Shown piece by piece: positions 35,476 through 46,293 of a stretch of DNA of 64,000 bases. This DNA comes from Ceratorhiza oryzae-sativae (Eukaryota > Basidiomycota > Agaricomycetes > Cantharellales > Ceratobasidiaceae), in contig JARWMV010000008.1 of the NCBI GenBank assembly GCA_030998015.1, positions 248,001 to 312,000 of the forward strand, given 5' to 3'. Within the stretch, counting starts at the first letter, position 1. Every line of letters begins with the position of its first letter. The notes below the pieces were generated by a model. The model saw only the letters and a program-made list of their open reading frames with translations. It was not told the origin of the DNA and did no database searches. Both the position numbers and the translations under genes were made by a program.

Positions 35476-37705
35476 CAGAATGACACCCCGGATCCAAAGC
35501 GTTCATCGAGAGTTTCTGCGTCCAAGAGGTCCAGTAAACGGGCTAATGTTGAGCAGAAACCAGTTGGTCGAGATATTCTCGTATTTTGCGACAGCACCGA
35601 AAGATACGATGCCCAAGGCAAATAAATCAACCTTGGATGTGGGATCGTGATAATAGACTAACGAAGCTGTAGTGGAGGTTCATAGAGGTTCAAATGTATA
35701 CCAGATGTGTGAGTCGGCATTCATAGATATTGAGCTTGCCTGATTGTACGTAGATCAACTTGCACAGCAAAAGCCTGCCCAAGGTCGGGCTAGGGTGACA
35801 TTCTATGTTCCGAACATCGGTGCCACTCTGGCTGCGAAGAAGCCGCTAAGGCTTGCGCAGCTGTTTGAAAAAGCTTTAGGTGAGAGCTCCCATGCGTATT
35901 TCCAACATTGATACCTGCTTTCCTCTAAAATATAACATTCTAGCCGACACCATAGTCGCCATCTATTCCTACATAGCGAGAATACATCAACTAGGCGATC
36001 ACTTATAGTAACTCTATTGTCTTTCTCTGTGCCACAAGCATATTCACAGCGATTCATCCAGCTTATTCGGGTACTCAAGGGGCGCGTTGGTTGTACAAAA
36101 ATTGGCTTTTATAATCGTATGAAATCCCGTTGCAGGAAAGCGGCTATATGGACTTACATGATCAATAGTATCGCTTTGGACTAGGCATTCAGGATATTGA
36201 TGCTCTTCTTGAAGGCCTAAATAACCCGGAAACACCAGTAGCCTGGAGTCCTGGTCCGTTCATAAGCGGTGGAAGGAGCATTTCCATCAAGTATGACAGT
36301 TGTATCACACGGTTCTGGCTTGCTGATTCGACATCTCTGTAGGTGCCTAGTTGCGTGGGATACCGTCGGTGAGTGGATTTGACACGAAGACTTTGCTTTC
36401 CCTTTATGGGTGAATTTAGGTACAAATTTCAGAAGGGGAGCCAGCCCTTCCGAAATTAACTTGTTTGGCATACCAGACTCGGAGCAAGTTTGATCGTATC
36501 ACTACTGCATAGAGGTCATGGGATTTATTGATACATCATAGGATCCCACCAAACGTAGACCACGTCCTTCATGCTTTGGCGTTCCATGAAAACAGGGCGC
36601 TGTTTCGACCTAACCTCTTCGACCCAAATGGCCGCACAAAAATGAAGCAGGTAAGCCTAATTGAATAATCTAGCATGCTGACGCCGAAATTTAGAAAATT
36701 TAATAGGTATGGTTTCCCGGAAATCATACGGATATGGGAGGGGGCGGGATGCAAGCCCCAGGGCTCGCTGACCTCAGTCTACTTTGGGTCATTGTGAGCA
36801 CGATGCTCAATCCAACTGATAACTAAGCTGAAACAACTCAGAGCGAGCTCTCGAAACTTATTAAATTCAGCCATACAGGTATCCGATACCCAGACCTTAA
36901 TGCTATTATACCCATCGACGCATATAACGACATGCCTCCGGGGGACCGTGTGCAGGATGAGTGCGAGACGCGGCTAGCAGCTGGTCTGATAAAGCCCGAT
37001 TCGCTCATTCACGAGAGTGTGGCATACATACACAACCTTCCTGCAAGTGAAATGCGATCTCCTAGGCGAACATCCCGATTTCTTTCCATGATGATCTCAG
37101 AGCCATCCAGTGGGATATACGAGCCTGTCTTGTCACTCTGAGTCCTTTAGAGTCGATAAAACGCTCAGATACAGTGGTATGATCATGATAGTATGCTAAT
37201 GCTTGGGCCTAACATCTACTCCTCTAGATCAAACGGATGTTGGAAGCCCAAATTCGAAACCCAGTCTCTCCCTCACAGGCATCGTTTCCGACTCTGTCGC
37301 GCCATGCATCCCGTGGTTCTTCGATATCGCAATTCCTCACAGCGCGCCATAGTTCAAGCCCTGGTTCTAACCTCTCCCATAAGAGAGCCAGTCCACCGCC
37401 CCCACCACGGAACAAAGCCAGTACAACCAGTTCATCCAAGACTGCCAGCGTCCCTTCAACGCGCCGGACGAAGAGAGAGAGCCCCCCGAATGTATCGCCA
37501 AGTGGAACTTCATTTGAATTCAATTCGGTATGTGATTCAATTGAGCCGTATAGCAACCGCATCACCCGACGTCCGTATTCAGCTCTCGGCGGTGCTTGGC
37601 AGCTCGGATTTCGGCTCCGGTCCCAAACAGAGCCAAACACCGCCATCATACGTTTCCAACGACGATCACGACCGATCAGCCATGTCCGAAGCCAAAGGTG
37701 CGTAA
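35476..37705 (+). pseudogene. Degenerate DUF2235 copy D4
   Basis: Fourth DUF2235 paralog. The first visible exon (open from 35476, no ATG) reads ILVFCDSTERYDAQ where the others have FCDGTGKDG. Next come FYVPNIGA instead of PGIGA, LFGYSRGALVVQKLAF (Ser kept), CLVAWDTV, VLHALAFHENRALFRPNLF and WFPGNHTDMGGGG. The C-terminal helix (RLAAGLIKPDSLIHESVAYI) and WDIRACLV fall in different frames, explained by one missing base near 37092. The tail is Ser/Pro-rich; with a GTATGT...TTCAG intron (37528-37582) it ends with TPPSY, a PPxY motif, at a TAA at 37703-37705. That stop lies beyond the MTA phosphorylase start codon (37681), so the two genes overlap in the same frame. Missing start, lost DG motif and shifted frame point to decay, but the nucleophile and WDTV are kept. 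Confidence 0.65.
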
Positions 37706-39213
37706 GAGCCGATCGAGTGTATGTCAGTATATTTAAAATTTGACAGTTTTAATTGGGATCATTGGTGGGAGTGGGTTGTACAATCTGTCCAATTTGACCC
37801 AAGTGTGAGTTGATAAAATTTGGTGGCGCACGTCTTTGTTCTGAGTTTCCTTGATAACTTTGTAGAGCGACGCATAACCCTGAAACACCATGGGGTTATC
37901 CGTCCTCTCCTATTACTATCTCCGAACTTCCCGGCGGAACAAGGCTTGCGTTTTTGGCTCGGCATGGGGCGTCGCACAAGTCAGTATATCATGGGAGACC
38001 ATTATCTAGGGATGACCCTGACGACTTTGGGAATGGTAGTATCCTACCATCGGATGTACCAGCACGAGCAAACATTGCAGCTCTGAAGTCCATCGGCGTC
38101 AAAGTGATCGTCGCGTTCTCGGCCGTCGGAAGTTTGAGGGAGGAAATTGCCCCAGGAGATTTCATCATTCCCGATCAGGTTCGTGCCCTCAACCATTCCA
38201 TCTCGTATCCACTTTTCGCAATTTTTTTTTACGAATTGGACGTTTCGTGACGTAGATCATTGATCGAACCAAAGGTATTCGGCCCGCGTCGTTTTTCCAA
38301 GGAACTTCGGTAGTTGCGCATGCAATGTTTGGTGATCCGTTTGATACCCAGTTGACGGATGCCTTGGTGCCGATGGTGGAAAAGGTGCGTTTGGTGTTTT
38401 GCTTCTTATGCTGGGGTTTATTTATCGATTTCATCTTCGAACTTGCTTTTTCGGATTTAACGCATACTCGGCAACGCTTTTTTAAACCTCCCAGGCTCTT
38501 GCTGCCCTCCCAACTTCGACAACTGCTCCGAAGCTGCACACAAAGAAATGCGTGGTCTGCATGGAGGGCCCACAGTTCTCGACTCGGGCCGAGAGTCACA
38601 TGTACCGTGCGTGGGGCGGGGATATCATCAACATGAGCGTGTTGCCAGAGGCTAAACTTGCGAGAGAGGCCGAGCTGAGGTGCGTGTTTCTTCGCACCTG
38701 TCCTTGCCTCATATTCAGGGCCTAGTATCCCTTTGGCATGTTTGCCAATGTGTGATCGTCGCCATTTGACCTGATTCGAATTTGACTTTTTTGATCGTCC
38801 GTTTTTGCATGCTGATCTGGCTTTGGATTGATGCGGTGATGAACAGTTATGCCCTAATTGCTACTGCAACGGATTATGATTCGTGGAGGGTGAGCGAGAC
38901 GCCCGTGACGGTGGCCGAGGTGTACAAGACGTTGACAGAGAATGCGGATCGGTCGCGGAGGGTGCGTGAGCTTCATTCTATGGACTCGCGATGGTTCTCA
39001 TGTTTGCTTTGATCGAACTTGGGTTTGGATCAACGCTAGATCACGGAAACTATCCTCGAGGAACTTCACGAGCTTGCCGAGTCTGGTTCGACGTTGACGA
39101 ATGCCGAGGGCGGGATGAAGTATTCGATGGTTACGCGCGAGTGGCCCGAGCCGGATAGGCGGAAGCTTGCGTATGTGTTGCCGAATTATTTTGGGTCGGA
39201 GAGTAGGAACTAG
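37681..39213 (+). CDS. MTAP: S-methyl-5'-thioadenosine phosphorylase (MTAP)
   Basis: Splits MTA with phosphate into adenine and methylthioribose-1-phosphate, the first salvage step that returns polyamine-derived MTA to methionine. Cytosolic trimer in the family. The first exon MSEAK is joined (GTGCGTAAG...ACAG) to [16 protein letters not shown], with the phosphate-binding GGSG. Then come [51 protein letters not shown], the catalytic-site [38 protein letters not shown] and the purine-binding [10 protein letters not shown]. The tail ends [11 protein letters not shown] with stop at 39213. All family motifs are intact over about seven exons. The start codon sits inside the last exon of D4, so its promoter must lie in that gene's tail. 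Confidence 0.93.
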
Positions 39214-39329
39214 AGTGGGTTTAGACCCGTTTAGAGTAGACTAGAGCCTGATCACGTGGTTCTGTAGCACGGTCGACGGATATATAAATGTAGATTGAAT
39301 ACAGAACAAGTATCTATAGAGTTTTTACT

Positions 39330-40022
39330 TTACCAATCGCACCCTCGCCCGATCAGGTCTGCGATCCTTTCGACGCCCTCCCGATCGATCTCATCAAACC
39401 CTCCTAGTTTGAGACAGTCGAGATCGAGTACGCCGACGACCTTGCCCTGTGCGTTGATCACGGGCGCAACAACCTCGCTCTTGGTGTCTCCGTCGCACGC
39501 GATGTGTCCCGGATAGGCATCGACGTCCGTCACGAGAACCGTCTTTCGTGTGACAAACGCGTCGGCACAGACTCCTTTTCCTGGAAGTGCACGGATGAGT
39601 TGGCAGGCTGGTCGTCCGGAGAACGGGCCGAGCAAGAGCGTGGGCGATGGCGTAGGTGTTGGGTTTGGAAAGAGCTCAGAGGAGAGGTAGAATCCTGTTT
39701 ATTCCGGTCAGATCAGAGGATCGAGAGAGGCTCAGAGTGGACTGTACCAGCCCAGTTGACGGCCGAGTCGCCCGTTCCAAAGTCGTGAAACGACGCGAGA
39801 GTGTGGTAGATGAGGCTACTCGCGTTGGCGAGGTTCGAGACCTCGATTTTCCGAGAACTTGGATTAGTCCGGTTTTTCTCCCTAAGCGGCCGAGGTGAGC
39901 GAGAGACTGACCCATTGACGTTGGCCCTCGATTAGTGCGGCAAGTTGCTCGTGAATATGAGACCAAACTTGGGCCTTGGTTGTGATGTCTGTCGGGAGGA
40001 GACTGCTGTCTGCGTGGGGCAT
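39330..40022 (-). CDS. Free methionine-R-sulfoxide reductase (GAF domain)
   Basis: Reduces free methionine-R-sulfoxide with thioredoxin. Exons give MPHADSSLLPTDI, then NLANASSLIYHTLASF, GDSAVNWAGFYL, and a long final exon. The three cysteines used by this family are present: PACQLI, the GKGVCADAF loop and PGHIACDG, followed by TKSEVVAPVIN and VVGVLDLDCL. This matches the yeast and bacterial fRMsr pattern (GxGVC and HIAC). The start at 40022 is chosen over an upstream in-frame ATG at 40163 because it gives the usual family length (about 180 residues). It is convergent with MTAP (117 bp between stops) and shares a 223-bp divergent promoter with the DnaJ/TPR gene at 40246. Cytosolic antioxidant repair is its expected role. 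Confidence 0.93.
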
Positions 40023-40245
40023 CGTGGTGGGCGGAAGCTGGAGAATAAAAAAAGTCATGCATACATGCGAGCGATCACGCAACTGAGGTCCACGTGATGC
40101 ACGCGTAAGGTTGATGTCCGGATGACATAATGCATCCCTGGATAGTGCCACGTTAGACGCCAAACACTCGACGGACCACGTCGACGAGCGATATATTAGC
40201 CCGACTGTGCCACCTCAAGGCACCTGAACTCAACGACCACCACCG
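40023..40245. promoter_or_regulatory. Short divergent promoter (fRMsr / DNAJC3-like)
   Basis: 223 bp between two start codons that point apart, so both genes must be transcribed from this interval. It contains CCACGTGATG near 40092 and ATATATT near 40192, about 50 bp before the DnaJ/TPR start; these are candidate regulatory and TATA-like elements only. Confidence 0.5.
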
Positions 40246-42041
40246 ATGCGACTAACCCTCTCCTCGCTGGCTCTGGCCGCCGTCGTCGTCGCCTCCGGCA
40301 TCGAGAAGCCCGGACTGCGGCCGCTCACCGGACGAGGCGACGCCCACCTGGCCGCTGGACAGTACACAGACGCCGCCCGCGCCTACTCGGACGCCCTCGA
40401 GCTCGACCCCAAGTCGTACCTACTCTTGTACAAGCGCGCCACGGCCTATTTCTCCCAGAACCGGCATTCCCAGGCGTTGCAGGACTTTAACAAGGTCCTC
40501 GAGCTCACGGGTGATGAGTTTGACAAGGCTTGGTTTATGAAGGCCCGGTTGTTTGCGCGCGAGGGCAAGTGGACCGAGGCTGCAGAGTTTGCGCGCAAGT
40601 TTTCGGAGCAGAACAAGGGGGACACTGCTGCAATAGATCTCGTACGCCTATTTTCTCTATTGCTGGGCCTGGGTGCTAATACCCACTTTTGGTAGCTGTT
40701 TGCCGTCACCGAAGGCCAGGTATCGGCCCGAAACGCTGAAAAGGCAGCCAAGAACAAGCATTGGGACATTTGCGTAGAAGAGGCGACCAAGGCACTCCTG
40801 ACCGCCTCCCACTCGGCTTCCCTACGAGAACTCAGAGCCAACTGCGCACTCGCAAACGCCGACCTTGAACAAGCCGCCGCAGACTTGACGTATGTGCATT
40901 TTCTATCATTTGACTGATTCGAACACCACCGCTCATGACGCATGGATTTGTCAAGCCGATTGACCCACCTCATGGCACCCAACTCGCATCGATTTGTCCG
41001 AATCTCCAACCTCACGTATTTCCTCCTCGCCCCCACACCTCAAGCACTCGGCACCGTCAAGCAGTGTTTGAGCTTTGACCCTGATTCGAGAGAATGCCGA
41101 AACGCACACAAGACCTATCGACGGTTGGACAAGGACCAGTCCAAGCTCGAACGCATGGTCGACGCAAACGATTGGCGTGGGCTGGCAAAGCTCGTGACAG
41201 GTGGAGGCAAGGGTGGAGGGCTGGCCGATGCGTTTGATACGGCACTGGAAGAGGGAACAAAGTATCTCCACCTCCCGACGTCGATCGTACCGAAAAAGCA
41301 CAGCCTGCGAAGGCAGAGGATATATTGGGCGGCATGTAAAGCCTATACGATGCTCGAGCTTCCGGCCAAGGCGGATATCTGGTGTTCCGAAGTGTTGATG
41401 ATGGATCCCGAGGATGTAGATGCGCTTGAAGGAAAGGCTGCGGGGCTGATGGTCAAGGAGGAGTGGGAAGAGGCGGTTCGAACGTTGGAAAAGGCGTTTG
41501 AGCTCAGCGGACGGTCGAGCCGAAGTGTGGCGGAGCGACTGGAAAAGGCCAGGAGGTTGCTGAAGCAGAGTCGGAACAAGGATTACTACAAGGTCTTGGG
41601 TGTGTCCAGGGATGCGGATGAAAAGACCATCAAGAAGGCTTAGTGAGTTTAACCCATCCATATGCCTGAGGATAGTCAACTAATATGTGGATCCAGTCGA
41701 AAGGCAACGCTCAAAGCTCATCCAGACAAGGGCGGAAGCGAAGCAAAGATGGCGGCTGTGAATGAGGCCTATGAGGTCTTGTCCGATCCTCGTGAGTGTG
41801 CTTTTGTGGAGTTGTGCTTCTGATGTTCTGACTTCTGCTGTGATTTACAGAACTCCGTGCGCGGTTCGACAATGGCGACGATCCAAACGACCCGACCTCT
41901 GGCCAGGGCCACGGCTTCCCCGGACATGGCTTCCCTGGCGGGTTCCAGTTCCAACATGGTGGAGGAATGCCTTTCCAGAACATGTTCTTCCAGCGTGGTG
42001 GAGGCGGAGGCGGACAACAGTTCCAGTGGCAGTGGTCATAA
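40246..42041 (+). CDS. ER DnaJ/TPR co-chaperone, DNAJC3/P58IPK-like
   Basis: An N-terminal signal peptide (MRLTLSSLALAAVVVASG) is followed by TPR units, e.g. GDAHLAAGQYTDAARAYSDA and YFSQNRHSQALQDFNKVLEL, and later ACKAYTMLELPAKADIW. The C-terminal J domain is DYYKVLGVSRDADEKTIKKA plus YRKATLKAHPDKGGSE, with the HPD motif intact. The end is a Gly/Phe-rich stretch (GFPGHGFPGGFQFQHGGG) and stop at 42039-42041. Five exons with introns at about 40642-40695, 40892-40984, 41644-41696 and 41793-41849. Signal peptide, TPRs, J domain and G/F tail in this order define DNAJC3/P58IPK, which recruits Hsp70 (BiP) to misfolded proteins in the ER lumen. No KDEL-type retention signal is seen. Confidence 0.93.
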
Positions 42042-42915
42042 GACTGGCCGCCTGGTCTTAGGACTCGCTGCTCGGTTGGCTGGGACTTGGATCGGCCGGT
42101 TTCGTTCAGAGCTTAGATTGGAGTGGATGGAAACCGGTCCAAGCGTATTTTGATGTTTGGTTTCGATGCTGTGGTTGCTCTCTCTTTCTCTCTTTTTGTA
42201 TTGTGCATTCATATTTTTTGCATAAATGTTTATCGTTGAACTTTTTTGGGTTTGGTGCGGGGGTACTACCTTGGGAATGTTTGATCTGAGGAGCGATCCT
42301 TGATAAATGCATGAGAGCCACCTCGCGCCACGTACGATACCTCGCCTAAAGGGGTCTCACGGTCTGTTTAAAACGTTGGGACATCATGAACCCTCTGAAT
42401 GCACTCTGTTGACGCGAGGCAAGATGCAAAATAGGTTATATAGAACCGCTACTCCATATTGGGAGACCACCAGTCACGTGCGCAAGCTCGGAACAGCCTT
42501 GTCGACCTGGCATGGGACCATTGACGATTATGGTGGAACTGAAGGACGCATTCAGAGCTTGAGAGATTTTCCTACTGCACTGCTGGAGCTACCTGTATAT
42601 TTCTTTTACAGGTATTTGGAAGGGGGAGGGGGGTTGAAAGGTAAAAAAGAATGCTCTTACACTACCCAAATCTCCGAATGTCAAAACGCACTAGCATAAG
42701 CCCTCAAAAAGAGGGATTTTCGTCCATTTGTTGACTCTGAGTGCTATTCGATAAGATCATTTCCAAGCTGATCCATGCGTAAACGCCAGTTGTGATTGAG
42801 CCACCACGAGCCACTAAGCCAAAGCAGACTCTCCCGAAATCGGGTATGGTAGATCCTTGCGTGACAATAGAGTAAACCCTACCATTCGACGATAGACGAT
42901 GCTCGGTTCACGGAA
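42042..42915. other. Intergenic
   Basis: 3' flank of the co-chaperone gene. An open frame over 42307-42699 has no recognisable motif and no splice partners, so I do not call it. Confidence 0.4.
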
Positions 42916-43468
42916 TATTTCGCGCAACCCTACCATGGCCTAGCCACGGATATCTTTTATGCCTTTCCGACGAAGATCGACCATGATTATACTGATCCTG
43001 GTAGTCGCTACTATGCAAAGATATGCTCTATCGTTCAAAGCTCGGGGACTGGGAAGCCTCGTTCGATGCTACGGGTACAGACATGCTGCATGATTATGCC
43101 AGCGTGGGTCCAAGTGTCTGACACGGCTGAAGGAGAAAAACGTGATTGTCGTATACATGAACATCCGTCACTCTCACGAAGACAAAACAGGGAACCCGCA
43201 CCCGCTTCGAGGCGCCATTCCTGCGGAAAATCTGACCCAGAATCTCGATCTTTCCGAAGATCACTACAGTGACCGTTGCCTTGCATTTATCACTGGTCTC
43301 TTTCGCGCTTTGGGAGGGTGGTCGGGGCAGCTCTCGACAAGGTTTGGCTCACGCGAGCAAATTATTCAAGCTTGGTCCAAGGACATGTATGATCTGAAAG
43401 ACGATAGCAGTTGGTTTATGCTCTTTGACAAAATGAAGGAACATCATGACTCGGTTGGTCACTGTTAA
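42916..43468 (+). pseudogene. Fragment of a fungal P-loop NTPase-like gene
   Basis: Reads YFAQPYHGLATDIFYAFP and later ICSIVQSSGTGKPR, then in another frame LKEKNVIVVYMNIRHSHED and LTQNLDLSEDHYSDRCLAFI, ending at a stop at 43468. SSGTGK plus a beta-strand VIVVYMNIR is the layout of a P-loop NTPase family with SSGTGKSR that I associate with Agaricomycetes. Here the Walker-A Ser/Thr after Lys is Pro. The two halves lie in different frames with no clear intron, and the rest of the large protein is missing. A broken gene remnant is the best reading. Family name and function are not certain. Confidence 0.45.
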
Positions 43469-44182
43469 ATCTAGTGCATCGTTGCCAGAAGATATCACAT
43501 CCGGCAGGTATCAGATGATATATGCTAGGACACCGAATCTCAATGGTCAACAAATAATTCTTCGACATAATTTAACGCTTAAATCATAATGTTATTCCTG
43601 GATTTGCGAACTGTAGCCTGCAAAGGTGCACAGCCGGTACTGGCCAGCGTAAGCCTAGACATCACGTGACCTGCGCCCGTCGGTCGTTTGCACTCGACTA
43701 CGACATCGTGGCAGCGACCCTCGATGGCGTCGCCATTTTTCACTCTCACAAAACTCTTCTTTTACCCCTCTATATAGAAGCCCCAAATTGACCCTTCCAC
43801 ACGGCGAGTCGGTCTTGCAGTCGGCAGTCAACCACGCATGCGTGTCCTAGGCCGTTGGTTGGTAACTGATGCAATCTTCAGGCAGCGAGCAGTACATGAT
43901 CTGGACATCCGTGTTGGCTACTGGAGCCAGTAGTAATTATTTTGTCAAGTTAAGTTTTGCATTCGCTAATTTTGACGATGCAGATTGTCCCCAGACGCCC
44001 ACAAGATTTCAACTCGTCTCAGCAAGATTCACAACCTCATCACAAATCCAAAATGAGCTGGCGATATGTTTCCGACCGACACTCCAGAGCACAGTCGAAT
44101 GGTTTTGGGCAGCTGGGTGACAAGTCAGCTGATTATCCTTGGACACGGGCACAGGCTTCCGTGAGCGAAGCTGAAAGTCCAC
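43469..44182. other. Intergenic
   Basis: Contains TCACGTGACC near 43663, a CACGTG palindrome, and a TATATAGAA near 43770. No gene begins convincingly on the plus strand, so any promoter here has no visible target. The right part is the 3' flank of the P450. Confidence 0.4.
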
Positions 44183-46293
44183 TCACTTGATAGCAGAGTT
44201 GGGGCTATGCTCGATTATGGGGGTGATCTCATTGCCGTCGGCATCCTTGCCCTTGATGAACCGGAAAGCAGCGAGCATCGAAGATACAGCTATGAACATT
44301 GATGCTTCGGCGTAGTGCGTTCCCGGACACCTCCTATGGAAGGTGAAGATAATGATCATTAGTCGAGCTGACCGCTGCTATTTCAGTTAGGTAACTTGCC
44401 TTCTCCCCCACCCAAAGCTAGGTGATAATGGCACATTGGGATCGAGGTAACGATCTGGATCAAAATTTTCTGGGTCTGGATAGGCCTTTTCATTGCGACT
44501 CATAGCCCTGGGGGTTGCATGTGAATAAGGAAGGACAGTATTCATGCAGGAGCGAGGACACTCACCAAATGTTCCCGATTCTACCAACCAATCATGATTC
44601 CGAATCAATAATTATGCCGTAGCTCCAAAAGGAATCAACTTACATCATCGTACCCCCTGGGATCCGGTAGCCCATGTATTCATCCTCATTCACCGAGAGA
44701 TGGGGTACGCCTAATTGCATAGTCAGTTCGGATTAGGATTAAAGCGCATAGATGCGGCTCCCGGACACGCACCGATCGGTATCACAGGTTGCCACCTCAA
44801 GACTTCAAGAATCAAGCGATTGACGTATGGTAGCCGATGACGATCTTGAATAGTCGGAAGACGCTCGGGTCCTATGACTGAATCTATTTCTGCTTGTGCC
44901 TTGGCCTGGACCTCTGGGAAGAGTACCATTGCAGCAATGAACGATGTCAAAGAGCTTGCAGTCTATATGAGCTGGGTCTCAGCTCAGGTCATTCAGCGTA
45001 TTGATTCATTGTACTGACGGTATCAGTTCCACCTGATCAGGGGTCTTGCTGTGAGTTTTGGTGTGAGTCGGAGGCAGATTGACGTACCTGTGTACAAGGT
45101 TATGCCCAGGGTTTTGAGCCTCTCATCCCTTTCTGACTCGTCTAATTCTGCCGTGAGTCTACTATCTAAGAGCGAGCGTATCATTGACGGTTCAGCGGTA
45201 CCCTCGGCCTACGGATTAGATTAGGCACCAATACAAGTAAAAAATCACTGAGACATACAATCTGAGTTTTCGTCCATTGGTATATGGTGTTCACGATCCA
45301 GTCTTTCCTCTCTCGCCACTTGCGAGCAGTTTTCTTCCACTGAGTAAATGGCATCCAGTTAGGAACGCGCATAAGGGCAGGAAAAAAGTTTGCCAAAAAA
45401 TCTACGCAAGTTAGGATGATGTTCCGCTCAGGCTAGCACAATGAGGACTCACTCCCTGGCATCTGGGCTTCGCAAAAGTTGACAACTGTTTCCTGCGCTC
45501 CCAGAACGAAAGTGTCATCGTCTGATTCGACCTTGTACCCATACACACTGTGGAATACTGTAGCCGCCATTGCTCTATGATAGCATTAGTCAGAGTTTAA
45601 TGAAAGTTGTTCCCAAGATCTTACCGGAAAAAATGTTGATGAAGGGTCTCGGACGAAGTGGTTCCTGAGATATCCAAAAGTCGTCCAAGGAGCAAACGCG
45701 CTTGTTTTTCTTGGGACTCGTGAAAGCGAGTGCTTGACCTGGCGTTCAGCCAATCGTTCATCATCCTCGATAATGGCGCCAAGTATCATTGTAGCCGATG
45801 AAGGTAATGAATCCAGACCAGTTCATGCTTTAAGTGGTATGATGTTAGCGCCGCTTCTTAGAAGAGATGTCAGATGTATTCACCCTTCGGGATCCCCAAC
45901 CATAGGAAGGCATACACGATCAGAGTAGTTTGATGATCTCTTGTCCATCAAATCCGAGGCAGCTTCAGCAGAGTTCAAGATCACCACATTTTTTCCAAAT
46001 ACCCTCAACGACACAATATCACCTATGAGGATGGTTGGTATTAGATATCTGTAAGCAGCCGCGATACCATCTGGACGCTTACTACCAAGGTCCTTGCTCA
46101 GTTTCGCATAGGAGATGTGTTCTAGCCCACTAGGGACGGAGAACAAGTTCCCTACCCAAGGTAAAGCGGGTGGGCTTGGAGGGAGGGGCAGCTGACTACC
46201 AGGAATGGACTTGGGCTTGTGAAAGAGACGAATCAAGAAAAAAGCCGTCGATAGACCGAGTGTGTACAGAAAGACCAACAGTGAGAAGCTCAT
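44183..46293 (-). CDS. Cytochrome P450 (OrdA-like microsomal monooxygenase)
   Basis: The N-terminal membrane anchor MSFSLLVFLYTLGLSTAFFL is followed by the Pro hinge PLPPSPPALPWVGN. Later come the I-helix GGTDT split by an intron (then TASSLTSFIAAMV), the K-helix EVLRW (ExxR), and the PERF-like ENFDPDRYLDPN. The heme loop SFGWGRR joins RCPGTHYAEA to give FGWGRRRCPG with the axial Cys. The heme-loop intron (44399-44335) has a GC donor, AG|GCAAGT, and an ordinary ATAG acceptor. The stop is at 44185-44183 after NSAIK. Many short introns. It is a class II ER P450 oxidising a lipophilic substrate that cannot be named. ATG 46293 is chosen because it puts the anchor at the N-terminus; an in-frame ATG at 46392 would not. 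Confidence 0.85.

Noticed and set aside
35325..35630. Minus-strand 101-codon frame
   Set aside because: The plus strand here encodes the D4 ILVFCDST exon, so this frame is its shadow.
37224..37649. Minus-strand 141-codon frame over the D4 tail
   Set aside because: Antisense to a Ser/Pro-rich coding tail that aligns in position with the tails of D1 and D2.
40446..41679. Minus-strand frames up to 242 codons opposite the DnaJ/TPR gene
   Set aside because: The plus strand has a clear signal peptide, TPRs and an HPD J domain; codon bias of that gene opens the antisense frame.
42307..42699. 130-codon plus-strand frame
   Set aside because: No motif, low-complexity Gly run, no splice partners and no promoter-like context.
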